From Longirhabdus pacifica (lineage in GTDB: Bacteria; Bacillota; Bacilli; Paenibacillales; DSM-105158): a DNA stretch of 62,958 nt. The DNA lies in assembly GCF_004115085.1 (NCBI RefSeq), contig NZ_QXJP01000023.1, positions 1 through 62,958 on the forward strand, in the 5' to 3' direction. The translations under genes were made by a program, and so were the position numbers. The stretch's first letter is position 1; each line of letters starts with the position of its first letter. The notes beneath the pieces are model-generated. The model saw only the letters and a list, made by a program, of their open reading frames with translations. It ran no database searches and was not told the origin of the DNA. Shown in pieces: positions 53,702 to 62,958 of this stretch.

Positions 53702-54922
53702 ATGAGTGAAGCTTTTCAAACGATAGATCACGGTAGTGTGACATCTCCAGAAGGATTCTCAGCGGGAGGCATGCATAGTGGTTTAAGAAGATCCAAACGG
53801 CATGATCTCGGGGTTCTGTATTGTGATGTGCCAGCAACGACTGCAGCAGTATATACAACCAATTTATTTCAAGCTGCTCCACTTCAAGTGACACAGAAAA
53901 GCATTGCAGTGAGTAACCAATTACAAGCTGTTGTTGTCAATAGTGTGAACGCCAATGCATGTACAGGAAAACAAGGGGAATTAGATGCGCTAGCTATGCG
54001 TTCCAAAACGGCAGACATGTTTAAAGTGGAAGAACATCATGTCGCTGTTGCCTCCACAGGTGTAATCGGGGAACCTATGCCTATCAAAAAAATTCTAGCA
54101 GGTATTGAGCAAATGCCACAGCATGTGAACAAAGAAAATGGGGATGGTTTTAACCGCGCTATTTTGACTACAGACTTAACGACAAAATCCATAGCTGTAA
54201 AGCTCAACATCGATGGTAAAGAAGTACGTATTGGTGGGGCAGCCAAAGGTTCGGGCATGATTCATCCAAACATGGCCACGATGCTCGCTTTCATTACGAC
54301 AGATGCAAAAGTGGAACAAAGTGCATGGAAGTCCCTATTGTCACAAACAACCAATAAAACGTTTAATATGATCACCGTAGATGGAGACACGAGTACGAAT
54401 GATATGGTCATCACGATGGCCAGTGGAAAAATAGAGCACGAGATATTATCGCCATCCCATCCAGAATGGAATAACTTTGAAGTGGCCTTTTCTTACGTTC
54501 TAGAACAGCTTGCCAAAGCGATTGCACGTGATGGAGAAGGGGCGAGCAAATTAGTAGAAGTGATCGTAGAGCATGCACCAAGTGAGAGAACAGCGCAAGT
54601 CATAGCCAAACAAATCATTGGATCTAGTTTAGTCAAAACAGCGGTATTTGGTGCAGATGCCAACTGGGGACGAATTATATCGAGTATGGGGAGTGCAGGT
54701 GAGACATTTGATCCTCAACGAATTGATATTCATATTGGAGATATTAAGGTACTCCACCAATCACAACCTGTCCCCTTTGATGAAAATAAAGCCGCAGCTT
54801 ATATGAAAGAAAGTCAAGTAACCATAACGGTAAATTTACATCAAGGAGACGAACGTGCGGTAGCTTGGGGATGCGATTTGTCGTATGAATACGTTAGAAT
54901 CAACTCCGCTTATCGAACATGA
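53702..54922 (+). CDS. argJ: Glutamate N-acetyltransferase / amino-acid acetyltransferase
   Basis: 406 aa from ATG 53702 (AGGTGAT upstream; GTG 53693 is an alternative). The autocleavage site is in KGSGMIHPNMATML, where Thr becomes the nucleophile of the beta chain; TVDGDTSTNDM and GADANWGRI are also seen. It recycles the acetyl group from acetylornithine to glutamate; whether it is the bifunctional form is not decided by sequence, but no argA is seen here. Confidence 0.96.
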   Translation: MSEAFQTIDHGSVTSPEGFSAGGMHSGLRRSKRHDLGVLYCDVPATTAAVYTTNLFQAAPLQVTQKSIAVSNQLQAVVVNSVNANACTGKQGELDALAMRSKTADMFKVEEHHVAVASTGVIGEPMPIKKILAGIEQMPQHVNKENGDGFNRAILTTDLTTKSIAVKLNIDGKEVRIGGAAKGSGMIHPNMATMLAFITTDAKVEQSAWKSLLSQTTNKTFNMITVDGDTSTNDMVITMASGKIEHEILSPSHPEWNNFEVAFSYVLEQLAKAIARDGEGASKLVEVIVEHAPSERTAQVIAKQIIGSSLVKTAVFGADANWGRIISSMGSAGETFDPQRIDIHIGDIKVLHQSQPVPFDENKAAAYMKESQVTITVNLHQGDERAVAWGCDLSYEYVRINSAYRT

Positions 54923-54944
54923 TAGCTCGGGAGGATAAGAGTCT

Positions 54945-55727
54945 ATGAAATTAGTCATTAAATGTGGAGGAAGTACACTCCAAGACTTACCGTCAACCTT
55001 TTTTGAACAATTGCATGATTTAACAAAACAACAAATATATCCTGTCATCGTGCATGGTGGTGGGCCAGCCATTTCACAGCAACTAGAAGCGTTAAATATA
55101 CAATCTGAATTCGTCAACGGACTACGAAAAACAACGGCTGAAGTGCTAGACGTAGTAGAGATGGTGCTCTGTGGTAAGGTCAACAAATGGCTTACCAGAC
55201 AGATGCTCCACCATCACATACGAGCAGTTGGGCTAAGTGGTATGGATGATCGAATGATACAAGCTACAGCAGTGGAGGAACATGAGCAGCTAGGATATGT
55301 AGGGAGTATTACAAACGTGAATCCAGCTGTCATCCACACATTAATAGATGCGGGCATCGTTCCTATCATTGCACCGTTAGGTATAGATGAAACCGGAATG
55401 AAATACAACATTAATGCAGATACAGCGGCAGGGGCTATTGCGGCAGCAATAGGCAGCGATCATTTCGTCGTTACCACAGACGTCGATGGAATTATACAAA
55501 AGCAGCAAGATCAGGAAAAACTTCTATCCACTATCACCAAAAAACAAATTCAAGCGATGATCGCCAGTGGAGAAATATATGGTGGAATGATACCGAAAGT
55601 AAGTGCAGCTATAGATAGCCTCAATGGGGGAGTAAAAAGCGTAACCATTGTGAACGGCAAAGATCCCCATGCACTACTAAACATGATGCAAGGAAAAAAA
55701 GGTGGAACGACCATCATAAATCAATAG
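54945..55727 (+). CDS. argB: Acetylglutamate kinase
   Basis: 260 aa amino-acid-kinase fold: VIKCGGSTL, VHGGGPAISQQLE, VNGLRKTT, YNINADTAAGAIA, TDVDGI and GGMIPKV. It lacks the N-terminal helix of arginine-inhibited hexameric kinases, so it is probably the dimeric, uninhibited type. GGGAGGAT precedes ATG 54945. Confidence 0.96.
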   Translation: MKLVIKCGGSTLQDLPSTFFEQLHDLTKQQIYPVIVHGGGPAISQQLEALNIQSEFVNGLRKTTAEVLDVVEMVLCGKVNKWLTRQMLHHHIRAVGLSGMDDRMIQATAVEEHEQLGYVGSITNVNPAVIHTLIDAGIVPIIAPLGIDETGMKYNINADTAAGAIAAAIGSDHFVVTTDVDGIIQKQQDQEKLLSTITKKQIQAMIASGEIYGGMIPKVSAAIDSLNGGVKSVTIVNGKDPHALLNMMQGKKGGTTIINQ

Positions 55728-55806
55728 AAAATGGACGTCACATCGTTAAACGTTAATCTAATATAAGCTAACCTATCAGATCACTTACGAACAGGAGGGA
55801 TAAGCA

Positions 55807-56973
55807 ATGGAAACCATATTTGACACGTATCAAAGGTATCCTTTTCATTTTGAAAAAGGAGAAGGCAGTTGGTTGTATGACGATAAAGGAGAAAAATATT
55901 TAGACTTTACCAGTGGCTTAGCAGTGACCAACTTAGGTCATCGTCATCCTGTTATCGTAGAAAAAGTAAAAAACCAACTGGATCAACTGTGGCACACTTC
56001 AAATCTATTCTCTACATCACCACAACAGGAACTTGCACAAAAACTAACAGAACAATCAAGCATGGATCGCGTTTTTTTCTGTAACAGTGGAGCGGAAGCG
56101 AACGAAGCTGCTATCAAAATAGCAAGGAAATACGGGCAACACACGACGCGTAGCCACCGCTACGAAATCATTACGTTCGAGCAATCTTTTCACGGCAGAA
56201 CGATCGCCACATTAGCAGCAACAGGTCAAGATAAAGTGAAGACAGGATTTCGTCCATTACCACAAGGATTTCGATACTGTCCGTACAACGATATTGTAGC
56301 TTTGGATGAAGCGATTAACGAACACACCTGTGCTATCATGCTTGAAATGATACAAGGAGAAGGCGGAGTAAACGTCGCGGAGTCTTCTTTTATCCAACAC
56401 ATTAAAAAACGCTGCGAAGAACATCAGATTTTACTTATTATCGACGAAATACAAACTGGCATAGGCAGAACGGGAACATTATTTGCATATGAACATTGGA
56501 ACTTGCAACCAGATATCATTACCACAGCAAAAGGATTAGCCAACGGATTACCGATCGGGGCCATGTTGGCAACAGAAAAATTAGCTGAAAGTTTCAGTCC
56601 TGGTTCGCACGGTTCCACTTTTGGAGGTAACCCCATAGCATGTACCGCTGCAAATGCGGTACTTGATGTCATAGAGCAACAACAACTTATCACACAAGCT
56701 GCCATACAAGGAGATAAATTACTAGCTAAATTAACAAGTGCACTGCAACATCATGATTTTGTCAAAACAATACGTGGAAAAGGACTACTGATCGGTATCG
56801 AATGCAAAGGGAAAGTGCATGACGTTATACAAAGCATGCACGATCAAAAACTGTTGGTTATTCCAGCGGGACCCAACGTCATCCGATTGTTGCCTAACTT
56901 ACTTGTGACAGATAAACAAATCGACACCGCGGTACAAACGATACAAGAAGCTTTAAATATACAAAATGTATAA
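55807..56973 (+). CDS. argD: Acetylornithine aminotransferase
   Basis: 388 aa class III PLP enzyme: SGLAVTNLGHRHP, FCNSGAEANEAAIK, FHGRTIATLAATGQ, IIDEIQTGIGRTG, and the PLP Lys in TTAKGLANGLPIGA. Fourth ornithine step. AGGAGGGAT precedes ATG 55807. Confidence 0.96.
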   Translation: METIFDTYQRYPFHFEKGEGSWLYDDKGEKYLDFTSGLAVTNLGHRHPVIVEKVKNQLDQLWHTSNLFSTSPQQELAQKLTEQSSMDRVFFCNSGAEANEAAIKIARKYGQHTTRSHRYEIITFEQSFHGRTIATLAATGQDKVKTGFRPLPQGFRYCPYNDIVALDEAINEHTCAIMLEMIQGEGGVNVAESSFIQHIKKRCEEHQILLIIDEIQTGIGRTGTLFAYEHWNLQPDIITTAKGLANGLPIGAMLATEKLAESFSPGSHGSTFGGNPIACTAANAVLDVIEQQQLITQAAIQGDKLLAKLTSALQHHDFVKTIRGKGLLIGIECKGKVHDVIQSMHDQKLLVIPAGPNVIRLLPNLLVTDKQIDTAVQTIQEALNIQNV

Positions 56974-56996
56974 GCCGAAGAAATAATAGAATATAA

Positions 56997-57025
56997 GTTT
57001 ACGCCTCAGTAGCCAGGCGTAAAAC
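56997..57025 (+). promoter_or_regulatory. Intercistronic hairpin between argD and argF
   Basis: GTTTACGCCT (56997-57006) pairs with AGGCGTAAAAC (57015-57025), a 10-bp stem. No T run follows, so it is more likely an RNA-stability or processing element than a terminator. Confidence 0.55.
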
Positions 57026-57078
57026 AACGAAGTGGAATCACCTAAGAGATCAATCGCCCATGGCGAGGAGGGATAGAA

Positions 57079-58065
57079 ATGATACATGTGAAAGTGCAAC
57101 AACAAAATACAGGAAATGAGCAGTTAAATCCTATGCAAGCACAATTAAAAGGAAGAGATTTTCTAGCTCTAAATGACTTTTCTAGCTCACAACTGCAACA
57201 TATATTACACGAAGCAGAGATTCTAAAAAAACAGCATAAAAACGGGCAGCAAGATCGTTCCTTAGAAGGGAAAATTATCGGACTCATATTCGAAAAAGCA
57301 TCTACTCGTACAAGAGTGTCGTTCGAAGTTGGAATACTACAACTAGGAGGGAAACCGTTATTCCTTAGCAAAAACGATTTACAACTAGGTCGCGGTGAAC
57401 CTTTATCGGATACAGGGAAAGTGCTCTCACGTTATTTAGATGGCATCATGATTCGCACCTATGCTCATGATACCGTCATTGAACTAGCGAGAAACGCCAC
57501 CATTCCTGTTATTAACGGATTGACAGACTTGGCGCATCCATGCCAAGCACTTGCTGACTTTCATACCATCAAAGAGAAAAAGGGAAAATTAAAAGGACTA
57601 AAACTAACCTACATCGGAGACGGAAATAACATGGCACATTCATTAATGATGGCTGGTGCCAAACTAGGCGTGGACATCGCCATCGCTACCCCACCGGGAT
57701 ACGAGCCAGATGCTTCAATTAGCAAACTATGCAAAAATGCTGCTGTAGAAACAGGCGCAACGTTACAAATAACAAACAACCCTGTCCAAGCTGTACAAGG
57801 AGCGGACATCATCTACACAGACGTATGGGCAAGCATGGGGCAAGAGCAAGAACAGCAATCACGAGAAACAGCATTTCAAAGCTACCAAGTTAACCGTGAA
57901 CTATTGAAACACGCAAAAAACGACTATCTATTCATGCACTGTCTACCCGCACATCGCGGAGAAGAAGTGGCTGCTGACATCATCGATGGACCACAATCTA
58001 TCATCTTTGACCAAGCAGAAAACAGACTGCACGTTCAAAAAGCAATCATGAAATCTATCATTTAA
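57079..58065 (+). CDS. argF: Ornithine carbamoyltransferase
   Basis: 328 aa. STRTRVSFEVG binds carbamoyl phosphate, DLAHPCQ and HCLPAHRGEEV (ornithine, catalytic Cys) are complete. A ~25-residue Gln-rich N-terminal extension precedes LKGRDFLAL, where most relatives begin; an internal start is possible, but GAGGAGGGAT favours ATG 57079. Converts ornithine to citrulline. carAB, which precedes argF in B. subtilis, is absent here. Confidence 0.95.
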   Translation: MIHVKVQQQNTGNEQLNPMQAQLKGRDFLALNDFSSSQLQHILHEAEILKKQHKNGQQDRSLEGKIIGLIFEKASTRTRVSFEVGILQLGGKPLFLSKNDLQLGRGEPLSDTGKVLSRYLDGIMIRTYAHDTVIELARNATIPVINGLTDLAHPCQALADFHTIKEKKGKLKGLKLTYIGDGNNMAHSLMMAGAKLGVDIAIATPPGYEPDASISKLCKNAAVETGATLQITNNPVQAVQGADIIYTDVWASMGQEQEQQSRETAFQSYQVNRELLKHAKNDYLFMHCLPAHRGEEVAADIIDGPQSIIFDQAENRLHVQKAIMKSII

Positions 58066-58306
58066 AAAGAAAAAGGTTGCTGAATCGAAATAAACTTTAG
58101 CCATCGCACTTAACTAAAAAGGGAAAGATGCTGGATCGCCAGGCCTTTAGGGGCGAACAGAGGTGAAGAGAACGGAGCAGGGAAGAAAACTGGCAACCCA
58201 TTTTGCCAGTTCCCAGCATAGAGAACGAAGCCGTCCAGCATCACCCGCAACGCAAGCGGCTAACAAGCCCAAGAGCCAGCACCTTTCCCGAAGGAGGATA
58301 CCAACC
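58066..58306 (+). promoter_or_regulatory. Long structured leader of argG, candidate undescribed riboswitch
   Basis: About 240 bases, GC-richer than the surroundings and full of pairings. GGGAAAGATGCTGG (58121-58134) pairs 13/14 with CCAGCACCTTTCCC (58276-58289), which ends one base before the SD AAGGAGG (58291-58297). The same segment competes for TCCAGCATC (58234-58242, 9 bp) and CCAGCAT (58213-58219, 7 bp). Local hairpins: TCGCC/GGCGA (58136/58152), AACTGGCAA/TTGCCAGTT (58188/58203), AGCCG/CGGCT (58229/58257). No T-box antiterminator motif, no T-run terminator. Control of translation initiation is the likely mode. Confidence 0.6.
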
Positions 58307-59521
58307 ATGACCAACAAACCAAAAATCGTATTAGCCTACTCTGGCGGACTAGATACATCTGTCGCCATCAAATGGCTACAACAACAATACGGATACGATG
58401 TCGTAGCCGTCTCCCTTGATGTTGGAGAAGGCAAAGATCTCGAACAAATAAGAACAAAAGCACTGCAAGTCGGTGCTATAGAATCGTACGTGGTGAATGC
58501 ACAGCAACGATTTGCAGAAGAATTTGTACTTCCTGTCATTCAAGCCAACGCGATGTACGAAAATAAATATCCTTTAGTGTCTGCACTTTCCAGACCGCTC
58601 ATTTCGCAAATACTAGTGGAATTTGCTGAAAAAACAGGCGCCGTTGCCGTCGCACACGGTTGCACTGGAAAAGGAAACGATCAAGTTCGCTTCGAGCTTT
58701 CGTTCGCTGCGTTGAATCCTAACTTAAAAATTGTCGCGCCAGTAAGAGAATGGGGCTGGTCAAGAGATGAAGAAATACAATTCGCAGAAAAGCATAACAT
58801 CCCCGTTCCCGTTAACAAAGAAAAACCATACAGCATTGATGCAAACTTATGGGGAAGAGCATGTGAATGTGGAGTACTAGAAGATCCGTGGGCTGAACCT
58901 CCAGAAGATGCCTTTGGGATGACTACACCTTTAACAGAAACTCCAGATACAGCAGATGAAATTGAATTGACCTTTGTAAAAGGAAAGCCAGTGGCATTGA
59001 ACGGAGTAACACAACCATTACATGAATTGATTAAACAACTGAACACGATTGCAGGTAAACACGGTATTGGTCGCATCGACCATGTGGAGAATCGTCTTGT
59101 AGGCATTAAATCTAGAGAAGTGTACGAAACCCCTGCTGCAGTGGTAATGATGAACGCACATAAAGAACTAGAATGCCTGACGTTACCGAGAGAACTCGCC
59201 CATTTTAAACCTGTGTTGGAACAAAAATTATCGCAAATTATATATGACGGACTATGGTTTTCTCCAGTAAAAGATTGTGTGATGTCCTTTATTGAACAAT
59301 CACAACAGACGGTGAGCGGTACGGTACGCTTGAAATTGTTCAAAGGACACGCTGTCGTTGTTGGCAGAAAATCGGATCATTCATTATACGATTATAAACT
59401 AGCAACATATAATGCGGATGATGAATTCGATCATCAAGCAGCGCTTGGTTTTATTCAACTTCACAGCTTACCTACAAAATTATACGCACAAGTCAACAAG
59501 TTGAATCACAATGAGGAGTGA
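58307..59521 (+). CDS. argG: Argininosuccinate synthase
   Basis: 404 aa from ATG 58307, ten bases after [25 protein letters not shown] is the PP-loop ATPase; [13 protein letters not shown] and [14 protein letters not shown] (CECG) are conserved. The frame stays open upstream to GTG 58163 and would encode an Arg-rich extension, but that stretch is the structured leader. The stop overlaps the frame of argH's GTG. Confidence 0.96.
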   Translation: MTNKPKIVLAYSGGLDTSVAIKWLQQQYGYDVVAVSLDVGEGKDLEQIRTKALQVGAIESYVVNAQQRFAEEFVLPVIQANAMYENKYPLVSALSRPLISQILVEFAEKTGAVAVAHGCTGKGNDQVRFELSFAALNPNLKIVAPVREWGWSRDEEIQFAEKHNIPVPVNKEKPYSIDANLWGRACECGVLEDPWAEPPEDAFGMTTPLTETPDTADEIELTFVKGKPVALNGVTQPLHELIKQLNTIAGKHGIGRIDHVENRLVGIKSREVYETPAAVVMMNAHKELECLTLPRELAHFKPVLEQKLSQIIYDGLWFSPVKDCVMSFIEQSQQTVSGTVRLKLFKGHAVVVGRKSDHSLYDYKLATYNADDEFDHQAALGFIQLHSLPTKLYAQVNKLNHNEE

Positions 59522-59526
59522 ACAAG

Positions 59527-60936
59527 ATGTCCAAACTTTGGGGTGGGAGATTTACAAAAGAAACGAATAAACTAGTGGAGCAGTATACGGCATCCATTTC
59601 CTTTGATCAGCAATTGGCGTCAGAAGATATTACTGGCAGCCTTGCTCATGTTGCGATGTTAGGTAAATGTGGTATTTTAACCCCATCTGAAGTGAATACC
59701 ATCACCGAGGGGCTGCATGCTGTGCAGCAGAAAATGACTAACGGAAATGCAAACTTTAAAATAGAAGACGAAGATATTCATATGAACATCGAACGCATGT
59801 TGATCGAAGAAATTGGACCTGTAGGTGGTAAACTGCATACAGGAAGAAGTAGAAACGATCAAGTAGCAACTGATATGCATCTATATTTACGCCGTCATGT
59901 CGTTCATTTCGTACAATTGCTGAGCGACTTACAGCGTGCATTAGTGCAGCAAGCAGAACAAAATATGGACACTATTTTACCAGGGTATACGCACTTACAA
60001 CGTGCGCAACCTATTTTGTTTTCTCATCATTTGCTTGCTTATGTAGCGATGCTGCAGCGGGATATAGAAAGGTTAATGGATAGCTATAAACGCATTAATA
60101 CGATGCCGCTAGGAGCAGGAGCACTAGCTGGAACGACCTTTCCTATAGATCGACACTATACTGCATCTTTACTGCATTTTGATCATCTTTACGAGAACAG
60201 TATCGATGCAGTAAGCGATCGTGATTTTATCGTAGAATTTCTGGCAGATGCTTCCCTCATCATGCTCCACCTTTCTCGTCTCAGTGAAGAGTTAGTATTG
60301 TGGTCTAGTACGGAATTTTCTTTTATTGAATTGGATGATGCGTTTTGTACGGGCAGCAGTATTATGCCACAGAAAAAGAATCCCGACGTCCCGGAACTCG
60401 TTCGAGGTAAAACAGGTAGAGTATACGGCCATCTGATGGGTTTACTGACCTTATTGAAGTCATTGCCACTCGCCTATAACAAAGATATGCAAGAAGATAA
60501 AGAAGGCATGTTCGACACCGTACAAACGTTACAGGGGGCACTGCAACTATTTGCGCCAATGATCGCTACGATGAAAGTGAACAAAACAAACATGATGAAA
60601 GCCGTCCGTGAAGATTACTCTAATGCTACCGACATTGCAGATTATTTAGTGAATAAAGGGTTGCCGTTTCGAGCAGCTCACGAAGTGATCGGTAAAATCG
60701 TGTTATATTGCATTGAAAACAAAAAGTATTTACTAGACCTCACATTAGAAGAATATAAGCAGTTCAATGTTTTGTTTGAAAAAGATATCTTCGTTGCATT
60801 GCAACCAGAAAATGTCGTCAACGCACGCGATATGCACGGTGGTACAGCAAAGAAAAGAGTAAGTCAAGCAATAGAGCAAGTGAAACTCTGTATTGAAAAA
60901 TCTGATACATGGGTAAAAGAACATACGATAACGTAG
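59527..60936 (+). CDS. argH: Argininosuccinate lyase
   Basis: 469 aa from ATG 59527, eight bases after GAGGAG; the family begins [39 protein letters not shown] and [16 protein letters not shown] (signature and catalytic Ser loop) are intact. Releases arginine and fumarate. A terminator follows. Confidence 0.97.
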   Translation: MSKLWGGRFTKETNKLVEQYTASISFDQQLASEDITGSLAHVAMLGKCGILTPSEVNTITEGLHAVQQKMTNGNANFKIEDEDIHMNIERMLIEEIGPVGGKLHTGRSRNDQVATDMHLYLRRHVVHFVQLLSDLQRALVQQAEQNMDTILPGYTHLQRAQPILFSHHLLAYVAMLQRDIERLMDSYKRINTMPLGAGALAGTTFPIDRHYTASLLHFDHLYENSIDAVSDRDFIVEFLADASLIMLHLSRLSEELVLWSSTEFSFIELDDAFCTGSSIMPQKKNPDVPELVRGKTGRVYGHLMGLLTLLKSLPLAYNKDMQEDKEGMFDTVQTLQGALQLFAPMIATMKVNKTNMMKAVREDYSNATDIADYLVNKGLPFRAAHEVIGKIVLYCIENKKYLLDLTLEEYKQFNVLFEKDIFVALQPENVVNARDMHGGTAKKRVSQAIEQVKLCIEKSDTWVKEHTIT

Positions 60937-60986
60937 TATAAGACCAACGTAATATCTCAACGGATCAATGGTCTCATATGAATGAC

Positions 60987-61020
60987 AATCAGGTGGAGTA
61001 TAGTGTCCATCTGATTTTTT
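60987..61020 (+). terminator. Intrinsic terminator of the arginine operon
   Basis: AATCAGGTGGA (60987-60997) pairs with TCCATCTGATT (61006-61016, one G-U), then a T run. Confidence 0.88.
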
Positions 61021-61067
61021 CTTTATGCATTTCTATTTTTATTCAGCACTTATGCAACATAAAGAAA

Positions 61068-62534
61068 TTACTCATCTGGTTGAAAATAAAATATTGGCCC
61101 TTCCACACCATCTTCAATAATATTTCTTTTGGGGGCTATTTGAGAGCGGGGCTCAGGTGTACTATTCTTTTTTGTAGCAACTAACATCGGTGTAGGTGGA
61201 TACGTATCTGTTGAAATGATTTCCTCCTTTATCATCTTGCCATTTTCTGTTGTTATTCGTTTCGTTTCTACTATAAAACCAGATTTCCCTTTTTGTAGTA
61301 CTTTTTCGGTTCCAACAGGCAGCTTTGGATTATACACGACTTTTTTAGGTGGGGGAAGGACTTTTGTAAGTTTAGATGAAACGATATACGAATGGTTTTC
61401 ATTGATTTCCGTTCCAAACAATTTTACCGTTACGTGCTGATTCGATATTTCCGTATGAATCAACAGATGATGATTGGTGTTGTTGCGAAAACGAAAGTTA
61501 ATATTCCCTCTGGAAAAAGTGGCATCCTGCCCAAGCGGAACATACCGAATAGGCACAGAGTGATTTCTTCGTTCCACTACTTCCAAACCAGATCGTAAAA
61601 TAGCGTTATATAGCGTCGTAGATACTTGGCAGATTCCACCGCCAATGCCCGGTACAAATTTGCCATTAACGATAACCGAAGCTTGCTTGAAGCCGTATTT
61701 TTTTTCTGCGGATTTAATTACTTCTTCATAGCTAAATATTTCTTGTGGTTTCAGCAGCATCGTATCCATCGTTTTGGCCACGGAGTGGATATTATGCACG
61801 CGACCAGCACTGGAACGAAATGTAGTGGTGAATTGACCGATTTTTTTTGAAACTCCCTGATTTTTTAATTTATGTACCGTGACACCTGCCTCTAACACAT
61901 ACATCGGTAACTTCATGGTAATTCCGTTTTGCTTGAAGTCCTGCCATTGCTGCAATTGCATCTGTATTTCCTTTTGTACGTTTATGTTTAATTGCTCAAA
62001 ATCAATGCGAGCTACATTTTTTTCTGGCGTATACGTTATCGTGTCGTAGTCAGTAATCGTTCTTACTGCATTAGTAGGTTCATTGTTTTGAATAAAAGAA
62101 AAATGCTGCGTTAACTTCGATTGCAATGTGGCGTGGTCTACATCCATGTGTATATCGTAAGTACGATGGCGCATATGCAACCTTGTCCAGAACTTGTTCC
62201 ATATCGTCCCTCTTTCTAAATCCAACAAAGACGTTGCAATAGATGAAAGGTTAGTATGTATGCCAAGTTCTTCGCCCGTATAAGTCACTTGCTGACTTGC
62301 TTCATTTTCGTATACAAAAGTAAATGTATACGTCTTCCAATGCGCTTCTAGCTGTTTCATCTGTGCTAAAATTTGAGAAACACTTTGATGCTCTACATTA
62401 ATTTGGTTGATGTGCACACCGTCGGGAATACTGTGTTGATTGGCATAGAGAATCATACTGATGGACGTCAAAACCAACAGCATTCCTAAGACGCATATAG
62501 ATATGAAAAAAACATTACGAAATTTAACGTTCAT
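61068..62534 (-). CDS. VanW-family protein with G5 domain
   Basis: 488 aa, minus strand, with AGGAGTGT before its ATG. An N-terminal membrane anchor (residues ~9-30) precedes a peptidoglycan-binding-like region, the VanW domain (FRSSAGRVHNI, GIGGGICQVSTTLYNAILRSG, ERRNHSVPIRYVPLGQDA, in stretches, ~235-365) and a G5 domain (~395-440, PVGTEKVLQKGKSGF). G5 domains bind wall amino sugars. It is likely a surface protein; VanW is linked to glycopeptide resistance clusters only by association. Confidence 0.9.
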   Translation of the reverse strand: MNVKFRNVFFISICVLGMLLVLTSISMILYANQHSIPDGVHINQINVEHQSVSQILAQMKQLEAHWKTYTFTFVYENEASQQVTYTGEELGIHTNLSSIATSLLDLERGTIWNKFWTRLHMRHRTYDIHMDVDHATLQSKLTQHFSFIQNNEPTNAVRTITDYDTITYTPEKNVARIDFEQLNINVQKEIQMQLQQWQDFKQNGITMKLPMYVLEAGVTVHKLKNQGVSKKIGQFTTTFRSSAGRVHNIHSVAKTMDTMLLKPQEIFSYEEVIKSAEKKYGFKQASVIVNGKFVPGIGGGICQVSTTLYNAILRSGLEVVERRNHSVPIRYVPLGQDATFSRGNINFRFRNNTNHHLLIHTEISNQHVTVKLFGTEINENHSYIVSSKLTKVLPPPKKVVYNPKLPVGTEKVLQKGKSGFIVETKRITTENGKMIKEEIISTDTYPPTPMLVATKKNSTPEPRSQIAPKRNIIEDGVEGPIFYFQPDE

Positions 62535-62882
62535 AGTTACACTCCTAAAAAGAACTCACCTAATCGAAAGAAGCTACTTCTTTATGTATATGCGTGGTGA
62601 GACAGCTTATCCCTAAATTTTTAATAGCAAACCCCTTCCTCTGGATAATTTTTATAAACGAAAGAATTTTGTAACTTTATCAATGGTTATGTTGAAAGTA
62701 TGGTAAACTAAAAAGATAGAGCATGATTTTATTATTTTTATCATATTTTTTTGCCATAAAAAAGAACAATTACCGTTCTATTACGTATATTAGTTAACAG
62801 TAAAAAATGATAAAACATGTATTTTCTTAAAAAGGTAGTTTTACTTTCATGTCGAAATATATAACGAGCAAACTATTATACA
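62535..62882 (+). other. AT-rich region upstream of the VanW gene and before the repeat
   Basis: No gene. It presumably holds the minus-strand promoter of the VanW gene, but no convincing hexamer pair was found. A short plus-strand frame starting ATG 62849 runs on into the tnpB repeat. Confidence 0.35.
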
Positions 62883-62958
62883 ATTATGCTAGCAGTCAAT
62901 TATGCTCGTGTTGTGGCTACAAAAACAAAGAAGTAAAAAATCTCAAACTTCGTGAATG
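62883..62958 (+). repeat. Second copy of tnpB zinc-ribbon segment, direct repeat of 68-143
   Basis: All 76 bases equal 68-143, in the same orientation, and the window ends within the copy. The sequence before it is unrelated to that before the first copy. An ATG at 62849 is in frame with the TnpB reading frame across the junction. It may be a truncated element or an assembly junction. Confidence 0.85.

Noticed and set aside
58066..58306. T-box or lysine-type riboswitch before argG
   Set aside because: No GGGTGG-ACCGCG antiterminator motif, no terminator, and no L-box core.
58681..59343. Antisense 220-residue frame in argG
   Set aside because: Mirror of the conserved ArgG coding sequence; no recognisable motif.
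62535..62882. CRISPR array or tRNA genes anywhere in the window
   Set aside because: Read for regularly spaced repeats and cloverleaf sequences; none seen in this region or elsewhere.

Overview
The window is low-GC Firmicutes DNA, most likely from an aerobic, motile, endospore-former-type member of the Bacillales, and probably Paenibacillaceae-like. This rests on the conserved block degS-degU-(small membrane protein)-comFA-comFC-yvyF-flgMNKL-yviE / flaG-fliD-fliS-fliT / csp / secA / prfB / yitT, on a bacterial tyrosine kinase-phosphatase pair, and on a secreted protein with a copper-amine-oxidase-type stalk domain. Family-level placement is inference; I ran no search.

Layout. 1-350 is the 3' end of an IS200/IS605 tnpB gene with its right end; 76 bp of the same gene recur at the far end of the window (62883-62958). 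490-4457 holds an O-antigen-ligase-like membrane protein and metK, the latter behind a structured leader. 4805-26705 is a Wzx/Wzy-type surface polysaccharide locus. A conserved rim (Wzz-like protein, CapD/PglF-type dehydratase at the left; UDP-glucose dehydrogenase at the right) encloses a visibly more AT-rich block (about 7.9-25.5 kb) of glycosyltransferases, flippase, polymerase and sugar-nucleotide genes. That block encodes an apparently complete CMP-Kdo pathway (A5P isomerase, Kdo8P synthase, Kdo8P phosphatase, a CMP-sugar synthetase), all four dTDP-rhamnose activities (RmlA, a fused RmlC-RmlD, RmlB) and a likely dTDP-4-amino-4,6-dideoxyhexose branch (DegT aminotransferase, GNAT, WbqC, GT56-like transferase). 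A Kdo pathway is a Gram-negative hallmark and is the most unexpected gene content here.

27038-32299 carries the polysaccharide export control module (Wzz-like activator, tyrosine kinase, PHP phosphatase) and a secreted phosphodiester-glycosidase protein. 32953-46357 carries the DegS-DegU two-component system, the late competence operon and the late flagellar operon (without fliW-csrA-hag between yviE and flaG). 46358-52054 has a cluster of DnaA boxes, a cold-shock gene, secA, prfB with its +1 frameshift, and a YitT transporter. 52512-60936 is an arginine operon, argCJBD-F-GH, with ARG boxes over its promoter and a long structured leader in front of argG. 61068-62534 is a VanW/G5 protein on the minus strand.

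Several candidate RNA switches stand out: the metK leader, an SD-sequestering hairpin downstream of degU, a flgM promoter nested in a terminator, a small convergent-hairpin RNA near 52.2 kb, and the argG leader, in which one segment has three competing complements.
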